Below are positions 63,461-64,000 of a stretch of 64,000 nt of DNA, one piece after another. The first letter of the stretch is position 1. Each line of letters opens with the position of its first letter. The notes under the pieces are model-generated. The model had not been told where the DNA came from and ran no database searches. It saw only the letters and a program-made list of their open reading frames with translations. The DNA is from Cordylochernes scorpioides (taxonomy: Eukaryota > Arthropoda > Arachnida > Pseudoscorpiones > Chernetidae). The position numbers and the translations under genes were made by a program. The DNA lies in NCBI GenBank assembly GCA_030710605.1, contig CP092876.1:58333252-58397251 (forward strand). The letters run 5' to 3'.

Positions 63461-64000
63461 TTGCCTAGAGTGGCCGCTATAGACAGGGTGGTCTGTATAG
63501 ACAGGTGGATGTATCACACAGCTGATAATAAGGTTGCCTAGAGTGGCCGCTATAGACAGGGTGGTCTGTATAGACAGGTGGATGTATCACACAGCTGTAG
63601 AGTGGTCGCTATAGACAGGGTGGTCTGTATAGACAGGTGTATGTATCACACTGCTGATAACAGGGTTGCCTAAAGTGACCGCTATAGACAGGGTGGTCTG
63701 TATAGACAGGTGGATGTATCACACAGCTGATAATAAGGTTGCCTAGAGTGGCCGCTATAGACAGGGTGGTCTGTATAGACAGGTGGATGTATCACACAGC
63801 TGATAATAGGGTTGCCTAGAGTGGCCGCTATAGACAGGGTGGTCTGTATAGACAGGTGGATGTATCACACAGCTGATAATAGGGTTGCCTAGAGTGGCCG
63901 CTATAGACAGGGTGGTCTGTATAGACAGGTGGATGTATCACACAGCTGTAGAGTGGTCGCTATAGACAGGGTGGTCTGTATAGACAGGTGTATGTATCAC
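63461..64000. repeat. Satellite array with 351-bp higher-order period
   Basis: Units of about 73 bp (TTGCCTAGAGTGGCCGCTAT, AGACAGGGTGGTCTGTATAG, ACAGGTGGATGTATCACAC, AGCTGATAAT) start at 63461, 63534, 63598, 63666, 63739, 63812, 63885 and 63949. The units at 63534 (64 bp) and 63598 (68 bp) are distinct variants that recur at 63885 and 63949, so five units form a 351-bp repeat. The array runs off the window. The core CTATAGACAGG resembles the P1 MITE terminus. Confidence 0.9.

Noticed and set aside
63461..64000. CRISPR-like array
   Set aside because: Units are near-identical throughout with no unique spacers, in a eukaryotic genome; it is a satellite.

Overview
This window is nuclear DNA of a multicellular animal, most probably an arthropod. 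It is AT-rich, the host genes have introns, and it holds full-length mariner and Tc1 elements, pogo/Tigger-like elements, Helitrons, a Penelope-like element, a Jockey-type LINE, a tRNA-derived SINE and an LTR retrotransposon. The order within arthropods cannot be decided from this sequence.

Three host genes are recognisable. A single-exon mitochondrial EngB-type GTPase (GTPBP8-like) lies at 11541-12293 on the plus strand. Three exons of the complex I subunit NDUFB5 lie on the minus strand at about 34507-34268, 33692-33586 and 24693-24519. The first four exons of a brambleberry (Kar5/GEX1-family nuclear fusion protein) homologue lie on the plus strand at 43690-43944, 56415-56543, 59499-59684 and 59741-59960; that gene appears to continue beyond the window. 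A diverged tRNA-Gly(GCC) sits inside the large NDUFB5 intron. Two short open segments at 7728-8023 (minus) could be exons of an unrecognised gene.

The rest is mobile DNA. Region 1: 0-1.5 kb is a LINE ORF1 without an ORF2. 1.8-7.5 kb is an LTR retrotransposon with near-identical LTRs but a gutted pol. Region 2: 9.9-24 kb holds a dead Tc1, foldback repeats, SINEs, mariner (14947-16268), another Tc1 (17559-18972) and decayed Tigger elements. Region 3: 24.5-34.5 kb is the NDUFB5 gene, whose 8.9-kb intron hosts a 3.66-kb Penelope-like element with inverted arms (25517-29179), two Helitrons and a LINE remnant. Region 4: 35-43 kb has a second mariner and foldback repeats. Region 5: 43.7-60 kb is the brambleberry homologue, whose 12.5-kb first intron is packed with nested Tigger elements and Helitrons. 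Region 6: 60-64 kb has another Tigger-like element and ends in a satellite array with a 351-bp higher-order period.

The most interesting signal is a recurring hammerhead-ribozyme-like fold in several otherwise unrelated repeats. The best cases are 20906-20960 (plus) and 47381-47422 (minus). Weaker ones are in the commonest foldback family (family A, about 15 loci), in the arms of the Penelope-like element, and at 31188-31219. Several of these repeats carry 9-15 bp target-site duplications, like the 13-bp duplication of the Penelope-like element and unlike the TA duplications of the DNA transposons around them. One family A locus has a U6 snRNA 3' fragment fused between its arms, which also points to an RNA intermediate. 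I infer a group of non-autonomous, ribozyme-bearing foldback retroelements that may use Penelope-type machinery. All sequence comparisons were done by eye.
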